NCBI GenBank assembly: GCA_035532735.1
Contig: DATKQM010000057.1
Span: 1 to 64,000, forward strand
Reading direction: 5' to 3'
Source of the DNA: Chersky-840 sp035532735
GTDB taxonomy: Bacteria > Actinomycetota > Acidimicrobiia > Acidimicrobiales > UBA8190
Length of the DNA stretch: 64,000 nucleotides
Below are positions 6,930-15,861 of this stretch, in pieces; positions within the stretch are counted from its first letter, which is position 1; every line of letters starts with the position of its first letter. The translations under genes and the position numbers were made by a program. Below the pieces are notes generated by a model, which saw nothing but the letters and a program-made list of their open reading frames with translations, was not told where the DNA came from and did no database searches.

Positions 6930-8657
6930 CACCCCGGGTCGGACCACCCGTCCGGGCAGGTTCTCGGTGAGCACCTCGCCATCGCGCACGATCGGCACAC
7001 CGTTCACGATCGTCCACGAGATGCCCCGGGGTCGGGCTGAATAGCGGGCCTCACCGCCGGGGAAGTCGTTGACCTGCTTCTTGGACTCGAGCTCGATGGT
7101 GTCGGGGTCGAAGATGAAAGCGTCGGCCCAGTGGCCGGGCAGAAGCATGCCCCGGCCCTCGAAACCGAGCAACGCCGCGGGGACCTGGGTCAATTGGCGA
7201 ATCCCCTCCTCGAGGCTCCACAGCTTGCGGTCGCGCACCCAGAAGGCCAAGAAGGCCGTCGACCAATCCGATCCGTCGTCGCGGTCGAGGTGGGCCCCGC
7301 CGTCGGACACGCCGATGATCATGGCGGGATGGCTCTGGCCATGGGCCACGGCCTCCTCCCACGCCCGACTCTTGTTGACGTACCGGAAGACGGTGTGGAG
7401 GTCTTCATCGAGCGCCAGGTCGAGCAGCACGTCGGCCGGCTCCTTGCCGAGCTCGGTGGCGATGTCGGCGATGGTGCGGCGGACGAACTTCTCGTTGTGG
7501 GCCTTGGCCACCTCATCGACCTCGACGACGCTCCACCGTGGCGGCGGCAGGGTCGACCCCTTGGCACCGTCAGTATTGGGATGCTCGACGGCGTGACGCA
7601 TCTCGTTGCGCGCCGCGCCGTCTCGGAGGATGGCGAGACGGTCGTCGCGGCTCACGCCCGGACCCACTGCCTTGTGCCACGACGGCACGCCTTCGTAGAG
7701 GTTGGTGCCGGTCTCGATCCGGAAGTCACGGTCAAAGGGGTGGTTGCGCAGCAACGAGAAGATCCCGACCCCCTGGCGGCCCACCTCTTCGATCCACTGC
7801 GACACCTGCTCCCATTCCGCCCCGGGGACGTCCACCTTGGAGCGGCCCCCCAGCCCCTGGAGGATGATGGGCAGTCGGCTGAGGGTCCCCAGACGAAAAA
7901 GCAGGTCCTTGTCGGATTGGTCGAGCCCGCCAATGGCGCTGCGATGGAGGTAGCTGATCGACCCCCCATTGTGGCGACCAGCCTCCGCACACAAGACCTC
8001 GAGCTCGGTCATCGACGCGAAACGACTGGGGACGGGGCGGTCGTCACCGTCAAGCTGGGTGGGGCCGTGAGAGGACGAGAAGCCGGCCGCGCCAGCCTCC
8101 ATGGCCTCGGCCACGATCCGGCGCATGTGCTCGACCTCGTCGTCGCTGGCCTCGCGCTCGGACCCCGCTTCGCCCATGACGGTGCGCCGCACGGCGGAGT
8201 GTCCGACGTAGCAGGCCATGTTCACGCCCAGCTTCCCGTGGCGCGAGGCGAGGAACTCGGGAAACGACTCGAAGTCCCACTGCACCGCGGACAATGCCAC
8301 GGGTGACATGCCCTCGACCTTGGCGAACATCCGGGCCAGATAGTCGCGCTGATCGGGTCGGTTGGGGGCCACGGAGAATCCGCAGTTCCCCGCCAGCACG
8401 GTGGTGACGCCGTGGTAGCACGACGACGTGGCGTGTGGCTCGAAGGTGAGCTGCGGGTCGTAGTGGGTGTGGGCGTCGACGATCCCCGGCGCCACGTGCA
8501 ACCCGTCGGCGTCGATGACCTGATCGGCGTCGGAAGGATCGACGAATCCGACCTTGGCGATGCGCCCGTCCTTCACGCCGATATCGCCGCGCCTGCGGGC
8601 AAGCCCGGTGCCGTCGACCACGATGCCGCCCATGATGGCGAGGTCGTAGGTGCTCAC
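6924..8657 (-). CDS. N-acyl-D-amino-acid deacylase-type amidohydrolase
   Basis: Zinc amidohydrolase of the D-aminoacylase/Amidohydro_3 group, 577 aa, near the usual size. It has an N-terminal beta segment (DLAIMGGIVVDGTG), the metal motif HTHYDPQ (His63, His65), GNCGFSVAP, and SDGGAHLD near residue 455. A C-terminal beta-sandwich segment ends with GVPIVRDGE. It follows the aldehyde dehydrogenase by 66 bp on the same strand, probably in one operon behind palindrome copy 2. Similar genes recur in actinobacterial acyl-CoA clusters with no proven substrate. Confidence 0.85.
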   Translation of the reverse strand: MSTYDLAIMGGIVVDGTGLARRRGDIGVKDGRIAKVGFVDPSDADQVIDADGLHVAPGIVDAHTHYDPQLTFEPHATSSCYHGVTTVLAGNCGFSVAPNRPDQRDYLARMFAKVEGMSPVALSAVQWDFESFPEFLASRHGKLGVNMACYVGHSAVRRTVMGEAGSEREASDDEVEHMRRIVAEAMEAGAAGFSSSHGPTQLDGDDRPVPSRFASMTELEVLCAEAGRHNGGSISYLHRSAIGGLDQSDKDLLFRLGTLSRLPIILQGLGGRSKVDVPGAEWEQVSQWIEEVGRQGVGIFSLLRNHPFDRDFRIETGTNLYEGVPSWHKAVGPGVSRDDRLAILRDGAARNEMRHAVEHPNTDGAKGSTLPPPRWSVVEVDEVAKAHNEKFVRRTIADIATELGKEPADVLLDLALDEDLHTVFRYVNKSRAWEEAVAHGQSHPAMIIGVSDGGAHLDRDDGSDWSTAFLAFWVRDRKLWSLEEGIRQLTQVPAALLGFEGRGMLLPGHWADAFIFDPDTIELESKKQVNDFPGGEARYSARPRGISWTIVNGVPIVRDGEVLTENLPGRVVRPGVA

Positions 8658-8671
8658 GTGCCGCTCCTTAC

Positions 8672-8711
8672 ACCGGCCCTTCGACCGGTCCTCATCCCGG
8701 CCTTGCGCCGG
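8672..8711. other. Two tandem short hairpins in an operon gap
   Basis: ACCGG (8672-8676) pairs with CCGGT (8685-8689), and CCGGC (8697-8701) pairs with GCCGG (8707-8711). They lie between the aldehyde dehydrogenase and amidohydrolase genes. No T-tract follows, so they may be a REP-like or mRNA-processing element rather than a terminator. Confidence 0.35.
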
Positions 8712-8723
8712 TGGTCGTCGAGC

Positions 8724-10205
8724 TCAGCCGGTCCAGACGATCGACTGCAGCTCCGAGTACGCCTCAAGGCCGTAATCGCCCCCGTCGCGCCCGACGCCCG
8801 ACATCTTGAACCCGCCGAAGGGCGCCTCGTGGTTGCGCTGGGCGGTGTTGATCCCGACGTGGCCGGCCCGCAGTTTCTGGGCCACCTCGAAAGCCCGGGC
8901 GGTGTCACCCGAGAAGACGTAGTCGTAGAGCCCGAAGTCGCTGTCGTTGGCGATGGCGATGGCTTCGTCCTCGTCGTCGAAGGGGATGACCACCAGGACA
9001 GGGCCGAAGATCTCTTGACGGGCCACGGCCATCTCGTTGTCGGCGACGAACAGCGTGGGCTCGATGTAGAAGCCGCGATCCATATGAGCGGGGCGACCGC
9101 CCCCGGCCACCAGCCGGGCGCCCTCGTCGCTTCCGGTGGCGATATGTCGCTCCACCCGGTCTCGCTGAGCGGCGGAGATGAGCGGGCCCACGATCGTGTC
9201 GAGCTCGGTGGGGTCTCCCACCTTGAGCGCCCCGGCGTAGCCACGCAACATCTCGAGAACGTGGTCGAACACGGGTCGCTGGACGATGGCCCGGGTGGGG
9301 GCGGTGCAGATCTGCCCGGAGTGAAAGCTCCACGTGGAGCCGATGCACCCCACCGCGGCGTCGAGTTTGGCGTCGTCGAAGACGATGCAGGCCCCCTTGC
9401 CGCCCAGTTCGAGCAGGAGGCGCTTCATGGTCCGTCCCCCCGCCGAGGCGATGCGTGTGCCCACCTCGGTGGACCCCGTGAAGCTGATCATGTCCACGTC
9501 CGTCGAATCGACCAGAGACGCGGCGGGCCCGGCGTCGGCGGAGTTCACGAGGTTGATGACGCCGGGTGGGAACCCCACCTGTTCGAGGATCCGCACCATC
9601 TCCACCACGGTGAGCGGATCCTGTGCGGCGGGCTTCACGACGACGGTGTTTCCCATGGCGAGCGCCGGGGCCACCTTGCCCGCCATGTTGACGAGTGGGA
9701 AGTTGTACGAGGTGATGCAGGCGACGACACCCACGGGCTGGCGTAGCGCCAATGCACTGATGAGCCCGCCGGGTGCGAGCGGTGTCGCCACCGCGACCTG
9801 CGGAGGAAGCGCGCGCTGGGCCACAGGACGAAGATCGAGCGAGTACCGCTCGAAACGACTGACGGCGATCGGAACTTGCAGACTCGATCCCACCGCGGCG
9901 GTGGCACCGGTCTCGGCGATCACCAGTGGCAGGAGCTCCTCGGCGCGTGCCGAGATGGCCTGGGCGGCGCGGGCCATGAGCGCGGCCCGTTCGGCGGGGG
10001 GTGTCGCTGCCCATCCCGGCAAGGCGTCGCGTGCCGCCGCCGCGGCCGCTTCGGCATCGGCCACCGTGGCGTTGGGGGCCTTGCCCACGACCTCCTCGGT
10101 GGCAGGGTTCACCACGTCGTAGGTGCCACCCGAGGCGTCGACCCATTTGCCGCCGATGAAGAGTTGGCTCTCGTCTCTGAAGCCAGTAACAGGCGTCCGG
10201 CCCAT
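8724..10205 (-). CDS. NAD(P)-dependent aldehyde dehydrogenase
   Basis: Oxidises an aldehyde to a carboxylic acid, 493 aa, a normal length. The general base is Glu266 in LLELGGKG and the nucleophile is Cys300 in SGQICTAP. The NAD-binding region contains VACITSYNFPL and ISFTGSTEVG. The ATG at 10205 is 22 nt from palindrome copy 2. With the neighbouring amidohydrolase and acyl-CoA genes, it probably feeds acids into CoA activation; the substrate is not determined. Confidence 0.9.
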   Translation of the reverse strand: MGRTPVTGFRDESQLFIGGKWVDASGGTYDVVNPATEEVVGKAPNATVADAEAAAAAARDALPGWAATPPAERAALMARAAQAISARAEELLPLVIAETGATAAVGSSLQVPIAVSRFERYSLDLRPVAQRALPPQVAVATPLAPGGLISALALRQPVGVVACITSYNFPLVNMAGKVAPALAMGNTVVVKPAAQDPLTVVEMVRILEQVGFPPGVINLVNSADAGPAASLVDSTDVDMISFTGSTEVGTRIASAGGRTMKRLLLELGGKGACIVFDDAKLDAAVGCIGSTWSFHSGQICTAPTRAIVQRPVFDHVLEMLRGYAGALKVGDPTELDTIVGPLISAAQRDRVERHIATGSDEGARLVAGGGRPAHMDRGFYIEPTLFVADNEMAVARQEIFGPVLVVIPFDDEDEAIAIANDSDFGLYDYVFSGDTARAFEVAQKLRAGHVGINTAQRNHEAPFGGFKMSGVGRDGGDYGLEAYSELQSIVWTG

Positions 10206-10227
10206 GGGCGCCGATGGTACCGGGTAT

Positions 10228-10242
10228 CTGACATGCCGTCAG
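10228..10242. promoter_or_regulatory. Palindromic operator CTGAC-N5-GTCAG, copy 2
   Basis: CTGACATGCCGTCAG has perfect arms. It lies 22 nt upstream of the aldehyde dehydrogenase start, where it would cover the promoter or transcription start. Confidence 0.6.
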
Positions 10243-10293
10243 GTCCCAGGTCGGGCCCTTTCGGTACACAGCATCTGAGCCAACGTGGCGGCG

Positions 10294-10685
10294 TCAGGGG
10301 CGTTTGGGGCGCGACCAGAACGAGTCGAAGGTGTCGCTTCCGACATCCGGCGCGGCCGACACGCCGCCGATCTCGGACGGCGGTTCGATGTCGATGGACT
10401 CGGGCGCGGGTGCTTCTTCAACTTCGGGCGCCGCCTCGAACGCGGGCTCGGGCTCGAGTTCGAAGTAGGGCCGATGTCGGGCGCGACGAACGACCCTTGC
10501 GCAGCGCCGACCAAGAGGCGAGGCGCACCTCGTGACCCGATGGCATGTCTCCCCGGGCCCTTGGATCGCTGGCTGCGCAGATGGTCGAGAGCCACACCGG
10601 CCAGGATCACGAGGACGACGTCGAGCGGGATGCGATATGCGGTCTGGCCGAAGATGGCCACGGCTCGAGTCGACCGATGGCGCAT
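10294..10685 (-). pseudogene. Frameshifted small membrane protein (hypothetical)
   Basis: Two overlapping reverse frames make one sensible protein only if joined. From ATG 10685 the first frame gives a basic N-terminus and one hydrophobic helix (IPLDVVLVILAGVAL), coding well to about 10470. The second frame then gives a Glu/Pro-rich tail (ELEPEPAFE, ending FDSFWSRPKRP) with strongly G/C third positions. One extra base in the run GGCCCTAC would restore a protein of about 130 aa. It could be a pseudogene, a sequencing error or a programmed shift. No known family is recognised. Confidence 0.4.
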
Positions 10686-10725
10686 CTGAGCTGGGCATTT
10701 CCCGTAGACGGTCCCCCGAGCGAAT

Positions 10726-10740
10726 CTGACCTGCCGTCAG
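10726..10740. promoter_or_regulatory. Palindromic operator CTGAC-N5-GTCAG, copy 3
   Basis: CTGACCTGCCGTCAG has perfect arms and is preceded by AAT. It lies 77 nt upstream of the Ltp2-like thiolase start. Confidence 0.6.
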
Positions 10741-10817
10741 GTCGCTGCTACCGTGCCCCACGACACCCGGGGCTCCGCGGAGCCGAGCTTCGGGCCCGGA
10801 CCAAGGAGGAACGTGCG

Positions 10818-11978
10818 ATGAGCCCGGCAGTCGGCTTCCAGGACGCCACCGCCATCGCCGGCATCGCCCAGACGGCGTTTTCCAAGCACCTCGAGCCCAC
10901 TGAAGCGGAGCTGGCGTGCACGGTGATCGTCGACGCGTGTGCGGACGCCGGCATCGACCCTTCCGAGATCAACGCCCTGTGCTCCTACACGATGGAGGCC
11001 ACCGAGGAGGTCGACATCGTGCGCAACATCGGGTGCGGGGAGATCACCTTCTTCAGCCAGGTCGGCTACGGAGGCGGGGCCGGCTGTGGAGTCGTGGGCC
11101 AAGCCGCCATGGCCGTCGCCACCGGGCAGGCCGAGGTCGCAGTGGCCTGGCGTTCGCGCAAGCGGGGATCGGGGCCCCGCCCGTGGACGAGCACCTCGGT
11201 CCAGCTCCGTGTCCCAGGTGCCTGGACGCGACCGTTCGGGATGCTGCGGCCCGTCGACGAGATCGCCATGCTCACCCGTCGCTACATGCACGAGTACGGC
11301 GCCACGCGCGACCATCTCGCCAACGTGGCCATGGCCGTGCGCAAGCACGCCAACATGAACCCCGCTGCGATCATGCACGACAAGCCCATGAGCCGTGAGG
11401 ACTACATGGCGTCGCGCTGGGTGTCAGAGCCCTTGTGCCTGTTCGACAATTGCCTGGAGACCGACGGCGCCCTGGCGTGCGTCATCGTCTCGGCCGAGCG
11501 GGCCCGGGACCTCCGTCATCCCCCGGTCTACGTCCATGCCTTCGCCCAGGGCCTGCCGCCTGAGCATCAGACCATGGTCAACTTCTTCAACGACGACCCG
11601 CTGACGGGCCCGGCGTGGGCGTGCGCCCGGCGGTTGTGGGCGAACGCGGCCTTCGGGCCCCAGGACGTGAACGTGGCGCAGATCTACGACGCCTTCTCGC
11701 CCCTTATCTTGTTATCGCTCGAGGGCTACGGATTCTGCAAGCGCGGTGAGGCAGGCCCGATGACCGAGGACGGCAACCTCGAATGGGAGAAGGGATCGCT
11801 CCCGGTCAACACCGCCGGCGGTGGACTCTCCGAGGCGTATGTCCACGGCTTCAACCTCATCAACGAAGGGGTCCGTCAGATGCGCGGCACCTCGACGGCA
11901 CAGGTGGACGGGGCCGAGACCTGCCTCGTGACATCCGGGGAAGGCGTGCCCACGAGCGCCCTTCTCCTCCGGCGCTGA
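10818..11978 (+). CDS. Thiolase-fold lipid-transfer protein (Ltp2-like aldolase candidate)
   Basis: Thiolase-superfamily protein of the SCP2-thiolase/Ltp branch, 386 aa. ATG 10818 has AAGGAGGA 7 nt upstream. The usual thiolase Cys-Gly-Ser loop is replaced by QVGYGGGAGCGVVGQA, whereas the C-terminal region VAQIYDAFSPL and NTAGGGLSEAYVHG are of the Ltp type. In actinobacteria, Ltp2 proteins work with a DUF35 partner to cleave steroid side-chain beta-hydroxyacyl-CoAs by retro-aldol reaction. The DUF35 gene follows 51 bp downstream. A plain thiolase role cannot be excluded. Confidence 0.8.
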   Translation: MSPAVGFQDATAIAGIAQTAFSKHLEPTEAELACTVIVDACADAGIDPSEINALCSYTMEATEEVDIVRNIGCGEITFFSQVGYGGGAGCGVVGQAAMAVATGQAEVAVAWRSRKRGSGPRPWTSTSVQLRVPGAWTRPFGMLRPVDEIAMLTRRYMHEYGATRDHLANVAMAVRKHANMNPAAIMHDKPMSREDYMASRWVSEPLCLFDNCLETDGALACVIVSAERARDLRHPPVYVHAFAQGLPPEHQTMVNFFNDDPLTGPAWACARRLWANAAFGPQDVNVAQIYDAFSPLILLSLEGYGFCKRGEAGPMTEDGNLEWEKGSLPVNTAGGGLSEAYVHGFNLINEGVRQMRGTSTAQVDGAETCLVTSGEGVPTSALLLRR

Positions 11979-12029
11979 GCCGGCCTCGCACGGACAGAAG
12001 GACACGCTCGAGAGAGGGACGATGAGCCG

Positions 12030-12527
12030 ATGAGCAATGCAGCAGCGTTCTCCGGAGGATACGTGGCCAACCTCGGCCCCTCCGAAGAGGGATATCTCAT
12101 GCCGGCGGTCGACGAGGAGGGTGGCTTCTTCTGGGAAGGCACGCTGGTCGGTGAGTTGCGGATCCAGGTGTGCAACACCTGCGGCAAACTCCGCCATCCC
12201 CCTCGCCCGATGTGCCCGTCGTGTCGATCGACAGATCGGGGCTGGAAGCAAGTCGCCGGCAAGGGCACCATCTGGTCCTTCGTCGTCCCCCACCCGCCGT
12301 TGCTCGAGCCGTACTCGAGCCTGGCTCCCTACAACGTCATCGTCGTCACCCTCGACGAGCATCCCACTATTCGTTTCGTGGGCAACCTCGTGTCGGGGCC
12401 CGAGGGCGAGCTGAATGAGATCGACCCCAACTCCATCCGCATCGGTGAGCCCGTCGAGGTCGTCTTCAAACGGTTCCGTCGCGCCGACGGCAGCGCAGAG
12501 GCGCTCCCGTTCTGGGTGCGGGCCTGA
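12030..12527 (+). CDS. DUF35 / OB-fold zinc-ribbon protein, partner of the Ltp-like protein
   Basis: Acyl-CoA-binding OB-fold protein with an N-terminal zinc ribbon, 165 aa. The ribbon is CNTCGKLRHPPRPMCPSC (four cysteines, about residues 48-65). The OB-fold follows (GKGTIWSFVVPHPP, YNVIVVTLDEHPTIRFVGN). Such proteins form heteromers with Ltp2-type thiolases or act as ChsH-type domains in steroid side-chain degradation. It is the second gene of the operon behind palindrome copy 3. Confidence 0.88.
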   Translation: MSNAAAFSGGYVANLGPSEEGYLMPAVDEEGGFFWEGTLVGELRIQVCNTCGKLRHPPRPMCPSCRSTDRGWKQVAGKGTIWSFVVPHPPLLEPYSSLAPYNVIVVTLDEHPTIRFVGNLVSGPEGELNEIDPNSIRIGEPVEVVFKRFRRADGSAEALPFWVRA

Positions 12528-12542
12528 GCAGGGTGATTCCCA

Positions 12543-12562
12543 GCACGGGCTGAAGCCCGTGC
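12543..12562. terminator. Strong hairpin between convergent genes
   Basis: GCACGGGC and GCCCGTGC form an 8-bp stem around a TGAA loop. It lies 16 bp after the DUF35 stop and 37 bp from the convergent nucleosidase stop, so it is likely a bidirectional terminator. There is no clear U-tract. Confidence 0.55.
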
Positions 12563-12598
12563 GTGCCAAGGCGTGGCTCAGTCGAGCCATTGGCGTAG

Positions 12599-13327
12599 TC
12601 AGAGAGACGCGCAGGCCCTGATGGCGGCGTCAGCGGCCGCCTCGGTGGCGACCATGGCTCCCTCGGCCAGTTCGGCCATGGCCTCGACGCGTTCGGGGTG
12701 CTCGGCGAAGAACCGTTCGATGGCCTCGATGTTGGGTGACCCGTCCATGTTGGAGAGACCGAACACCTCCTCGTCGACGCTCCCGTCGCTGGCCCGGTCG
12801 CTGATGACCCGAAACACCGACCAAGGGATGTCGCGCTGTTCGCACAGTGATGCGATGGCAGCGGTCTCCATGTCTAGCGACACCACACCACGGGCGCGCA
12901 GGGCGGCGATCTCGTCGAGGTCGGTGATGAGGGTGTCGGTGGTCCACATCGTTCCCTTCGGCGAGCCCTCTCCCAACGGTGCCGGGCGATACTCGGTTCC
13001 CGTGGCGCCGTTCACCACGACCTCGGGGAGGATGAGTGTCCCGATGGGCGTCTCGTTCTCGACCGCACCGGTGATCCCGACGACGACGACACGCTCCACC
13101 GCCACGACGTCGAGAAGCCGGGTCGTTCCCGCCCTTGCCAACTCGGGGCCCATCCCGGTGACGATGCCGACCACGTTGCGGTCACCCAGGGCCCCGACGT
13201 GCGCGCTCGCACCACCGATCGATGTCTCGGTCAGGTCCAGCTTCGAGATGAGCGGCTCGAGTTCCATGGGCATGGCGCAAATGAACCCAATCTGCGCAGT
13301 CGAGGTGGGTTCTGCGGCGGAGATCAT
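12599..13327 (-). CDS. MTA/SAH nucleosidase-like (PNP/UDP phosphorylase family)
   Basis: Nucleosidase of 242 aa. It has GFICAMPMELEPL at the N-terminus, VTGMGPELARAGT, and the catalytic-region motif SLDMETAAIASLCEQ followed by FRVISDRA, with Met-Glu binding the ribose. MTAN enzymes cleave adenine from methylthioadenosine or S-adenosylhomocysteine; the sequence diverges enough that another purine or futalosine-type substrate is possible. I chose ATG 13327, with AGGCAG upstream, over TTG 13345. Confidence 0.72.
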   Translation of the reverse strand: MISAAEPTSTAQIGFICAMPMELEPLISKLDLTETSIGGASAHVGALGDRNVVGIVTGMGPELARAGTTRLLDVVAVERVVVVGITGAVENETPIGTLILPEVVVNGATGTEYRPAPLGEGSPKGTMWTTDTLITDLDEIAALRARGVVSLDMETAAIASLCEQRDIPWSVFRVISDRASDGSVDEEVFGLSNMDGSPNIEAIERFFAEHPERVEAMAELAEGAMVATEAAADAAIRACASL

Positions 13328-13381
13328 GGTCAGAGCCTGCCTCAAGGCAAGCCGCCGGAGCTAACGTCAACCCGCACCGCG

Positions 13382-14020
13382 TCAATGCACGAGGGAGAGG
13401 ATGAGTCCGGCTTGGCCGAGGTGATAGGTCACCATGATGCCGAGCTCTGCGGCCCGGAAGGGGCGGACGAATCGATTCCAGGCGATCATGGAGTCCGACA
13501 ATACGAACAACGCCGCCCCCACCCCGGCCGCCACGTTTCCCGTCGCCAGGGCCGTGGCGAGCATCATCGAGATCACGACGATGTAGAGCGCCACGGGAAG
13601 CCTCAGCTCACGGTGATCTCCGAGCGCGCCGAGGATGCGGCGGGCGACCGGTGCCACGAGGACGACCACCACGGCCGCGGCAATGGCGAGTGCGACACCG
13701 GCGGGGCCCTTGGTCCAGAATCCGCCCACGTAACAGACGTGGCCGACGAGGAACGCGGCCAGGCCGGCCACGAACATGTCGGTGGGAAGCATGAGAAAGA
13801 CGTCTCCGGCCAGCGAAAAGAAGAGGGCCGCTACGAACCAGACGCGCCGGGCCCCCGCGTCGGGCATGGGAGTCAGAGCGAGCGCCACGGCGATGAGTGC
13901 CAGGAGGGTAGTCGGCTTGCACACGTATTCGAGGACAGCGTTCTTGCGTGCCTTGGCCACCCAGTCGCCGACTGCGAACACCCCCGCCACGGCGATGAGG
14001 GCGATCGCCGGAGCTGTCAC
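13382..14020 (-). CDS. YhhN/TMEM86 family membrane protein (lysoplasmalogenase-like)
   Basis: Polytopic membrane protein of 212 aa with about eight hydrophobic segments. It carries the YhhN signatures FFSLAGDVFLMLP and ALFVLSDSMIAWNRF, each with a conserved Asp. Eukaryotic members hydrolyse the vinyl-ether bond of lysoplasmalogen; the bacterial role is unclear. GTG 14020 has a GAGGAC motif upstream and sits 28 nt after the enoyl-CoA hydratase stop on the same strand. The longer upstream frame is Arg-rich and non-coding in character. Confidence 0.8.
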   Translation of the reverse strand: MTAPAIALIAVAGVFAVGDWVAKARKNAVLEYVCKPTTLLALIAVALALTPMPDAGARRVWFVAALFFSLAGDVFLMLPTDMFVAGLAAFLVGHVCYVGGFWTKGPAGVALAIAAAVVVVLVAPVARRILGALGDHRELRLPVALYIVVISMMLATALATGNVAAGVGAALFVLSDSMIAWNRFVRPFRAAELGIMVTYHLGQAGLILSLVH

Positions 14021-14048
14021 GGTGCGACGTCCTCGACCGGCCCGACAC

Positions 14049-14801
14049 TCACCGCGGCGCCGACCAACCGATCGGGCCGAGCTTCTGGGCCAGCGCCGCC
14101 ATCGCCGACTTCTCCCGCTGCCACACCTCCGCGACCCGCGTCGCAAATCCCTCTCGCAGGAGCGCCTTGTTCGCCATCAAGGCGTCAATGTCGTGCGCGG
14201 CGAGCGCTGCCGCCATCGCCAACGCCCGGACGAGGGCGTGGCCGACGGGAGCCCGGGCAAAGGCGAACCCGGTGGCGACAGCGTCCTCGGCATTGATTGC
14301 CGAGCCCGAGAGCATCATCCACGACGCCTGTTGGGGACCGACGCGCTGAGGAAGGAGCCAACTGCTCCCTGCTTCGGCGCAGGTCCCCAAGGAGATGAAG
14401 GGCATACGGATCTCGGCCGCTTCGTCCACCACCACCAGGTCGCAGTGCAAAAGCAACGTCGCGCCGAAGCCAACGGCCAGCCCGTTCACCGCAGCCACGA
14501 GGGGTTTGGGGAACCGGACCAGGCAATCGAGCAGGAGGTCGAAGTCGACACCGAGCTCGGCACTGCCACCGGGACGGCTCATCTCGTTGAGATCCACTCC
14601 CGCCGAGAAGGCCCGGCCCTTCCCCGTGAGCACGCACACCGCTACTCCGGGGTCGGCGGCCGCGGTCTCGAGCACTGTTCTCAGAGCCCGGTAGCCCTCG
14701 GCCGTGAACGCGTTGAGCTTGGAAGGTCGGTCCAACACGAACACGCGCACCTTGTCGTGATCCTCGACAGACACCGCATATGGCGAGGTCGACTCGCTCA
14801 C
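14049..14801 (-). CDS. Enoyl-CoA hydratase/isomerase family protein
   Basis: Crotonase-fold enzyme, 250 aa. It has the oxyanion-hole segments GRAFSAGVDLNEM and AAVNGLAVGFGATLLLHCD. At the second catalytic-acid position the sequence reads SLGTCAEAGSSWLLP, with Glu after Cys-Ala. Its start is divergent from another enoyl-CoA hydratase across about 106 bp, and the YhhN gene follows in the same operon. The chain specificity cannot be assigned. Confidence 0.87.
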   Translation of the reverse strand: MSESTSPYAVSVEDHDKVRVFVLDRPSKLNAFTAEGYRALRTVLETAAADPGVAVCVLTGKGRAFSAGVDLNEMSRPGGSAELGVDFDLLLDCLVRFPKPLVAAVNGLAVGFGATLLLHCDLVVVDEAAEIRMPFISLGTCAEAGSSWLLPQRVGPQQASWMMLSGSAINAEDAVATGFAFARAPVGHALVRALAMAAALAAHDIDALMANKALLREGFATRVAEVWQREKSAMAALAQKLGPIGWSAPR

Positions 14802-14907
14802 TCGTCACCCTCCTGGCCGCTCGTCGCCTGCATAAGCTAGAGCGTCCAGGCTCTCGAGACGCAGGAGAACCCGTGCGGACACCAAACCCGTCGAGGACAC
14901 GAAGGAC

Positions 14908-15744
14908 ATGACCGCAGAACAGAGCGCGCTGCCGACAGCCGACGACGTGCTCGTTGATCGTCCCCGACCCGAGGTGGCGTTGGTCACGCTCAACCGTCCC
15001 GATCGGCTCAACGCCCTTACATCGGAGATGCTGACCCACATCTACGCGGTCCTCGAAGATCTCGGCCGCGATGCGACCTGTCGGGTGATCATTGTCACCG
15101 GCGCCGGTCGGGGGTTTTGTGCGGGCGATGACCTTCGCGACTATCACGCCCCCGATTGGGTGCCGACCGACGTCGGCCCGTTCCATTCGCACATGTACCA
15201 ACAGAAGTACGTGGCCGAGCTCGTCCCTCGCATGCGGGCCCTCCCCCAGCCCGTCATCGCCGCGGTCAACGGGCCCGCCGCGGGCGCCGGTTACGCACTC
15301 GCCCTGGGCGCTGATCTTCGCCTGGCCGCGGCATCGGCGGTGTTTGTCGACGCCTTCGTGAAGATCGGCGCGTCGGGTGCCGAGATGGGTCTGAGTTGGC
15401 TGCTCCAGCGGATCGTCGGTGCGACGCGCGCTGCTGAGCTCATCCTGACCGGACGCCGGGTGGACGGTGACGAGGCGGCCCGGATCGGGCTCGTCTTGCA
15501 GACGGTCCCCGACGCCGAGCTCGTCGACGCCGCGTTGGCTCTAGCCGAGCAGATCATCGTGAACACGCCCATGGGGACGTGGATGGGAAAGGCCACGTTG
15601 TGGTCGAACCTGGAGATCTCGAGTCTCGACGCGGCCATCGACCTCGAAGCCCGCACGCAGATCCTGACCCTTGGAACCGAGGACGCCCGTGAGCAACTCG
15701 CCGCGTATCGAGAAGGTCGACCCGCCCGTTACACCAACCACTAG
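14908..15744 (+). CDS. Enoyl-CoA hydratase/isomerase family protein
   Basis: Crotonase-family enzyme, 278 aa. The oxyanion-hole motifs are GRGFCAGDDLRDY and AAVNGPAAGAGYALALGADL, and IGASGAEMGLSWLLQRIVG covers the catalytic acid region. The C-terminal helix ends with REGRPARYTNH, consistent with a trimer-forming tail. It is transcribed divergently from the hydratase at 14049-14801 and probably serves beta-oxidation of a bulky acyl-CoA. Confidence 0.9.
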   Translation: MTAEQSALPTADDVLVDRPRPEVALVTLNRPDRLNALTSEMLTHIYAVLEDLGRDATCRVIIVTGAGRGFCAGDDLRDYHAPDWVPTDVGPFHSHMYQQKYVAELVPRMRALPQPVIAAVNGPAAGAGYALALGADLRLAAASAVFVDAFVKIGASGAEMGLSWLLQRIVGATRAAELILTGRRVDGDEAARIGLVLQTVPDAELVDAALALAEQIIVNTPMGTWMGKATLWSNLEISSLDAAIDLEARTQILTLGTEDAREQLAAYREGRPARYTNH

Positions 15745-15861
15745 GACCTGCGACCCAACGAAGTTCCTGCCCAGCCTCTTCTGAGACTCGAGACATCAAC
15801 AAACACGCAACGAGTTCGATATGAGCTCGGCGAAAGAGGCCCAGAGCTAGGCTCGTCTGCT

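Noticed and set aside
7131..8306. Forward ORF of 391 codons inside the D-aminoacylase-type gene
   Set aside because: Antisense to an amidohydrolase with HTHYDPQ and other motifs; no recognisable domain.
15806..15819. CGCAACGAGTTCGA as a third KstR-type site before the RDD gene
   Set aside because: One mismatch to the consensus, and the downstream gene is an envelope protein with no lipid-catabolism link; probably chance.
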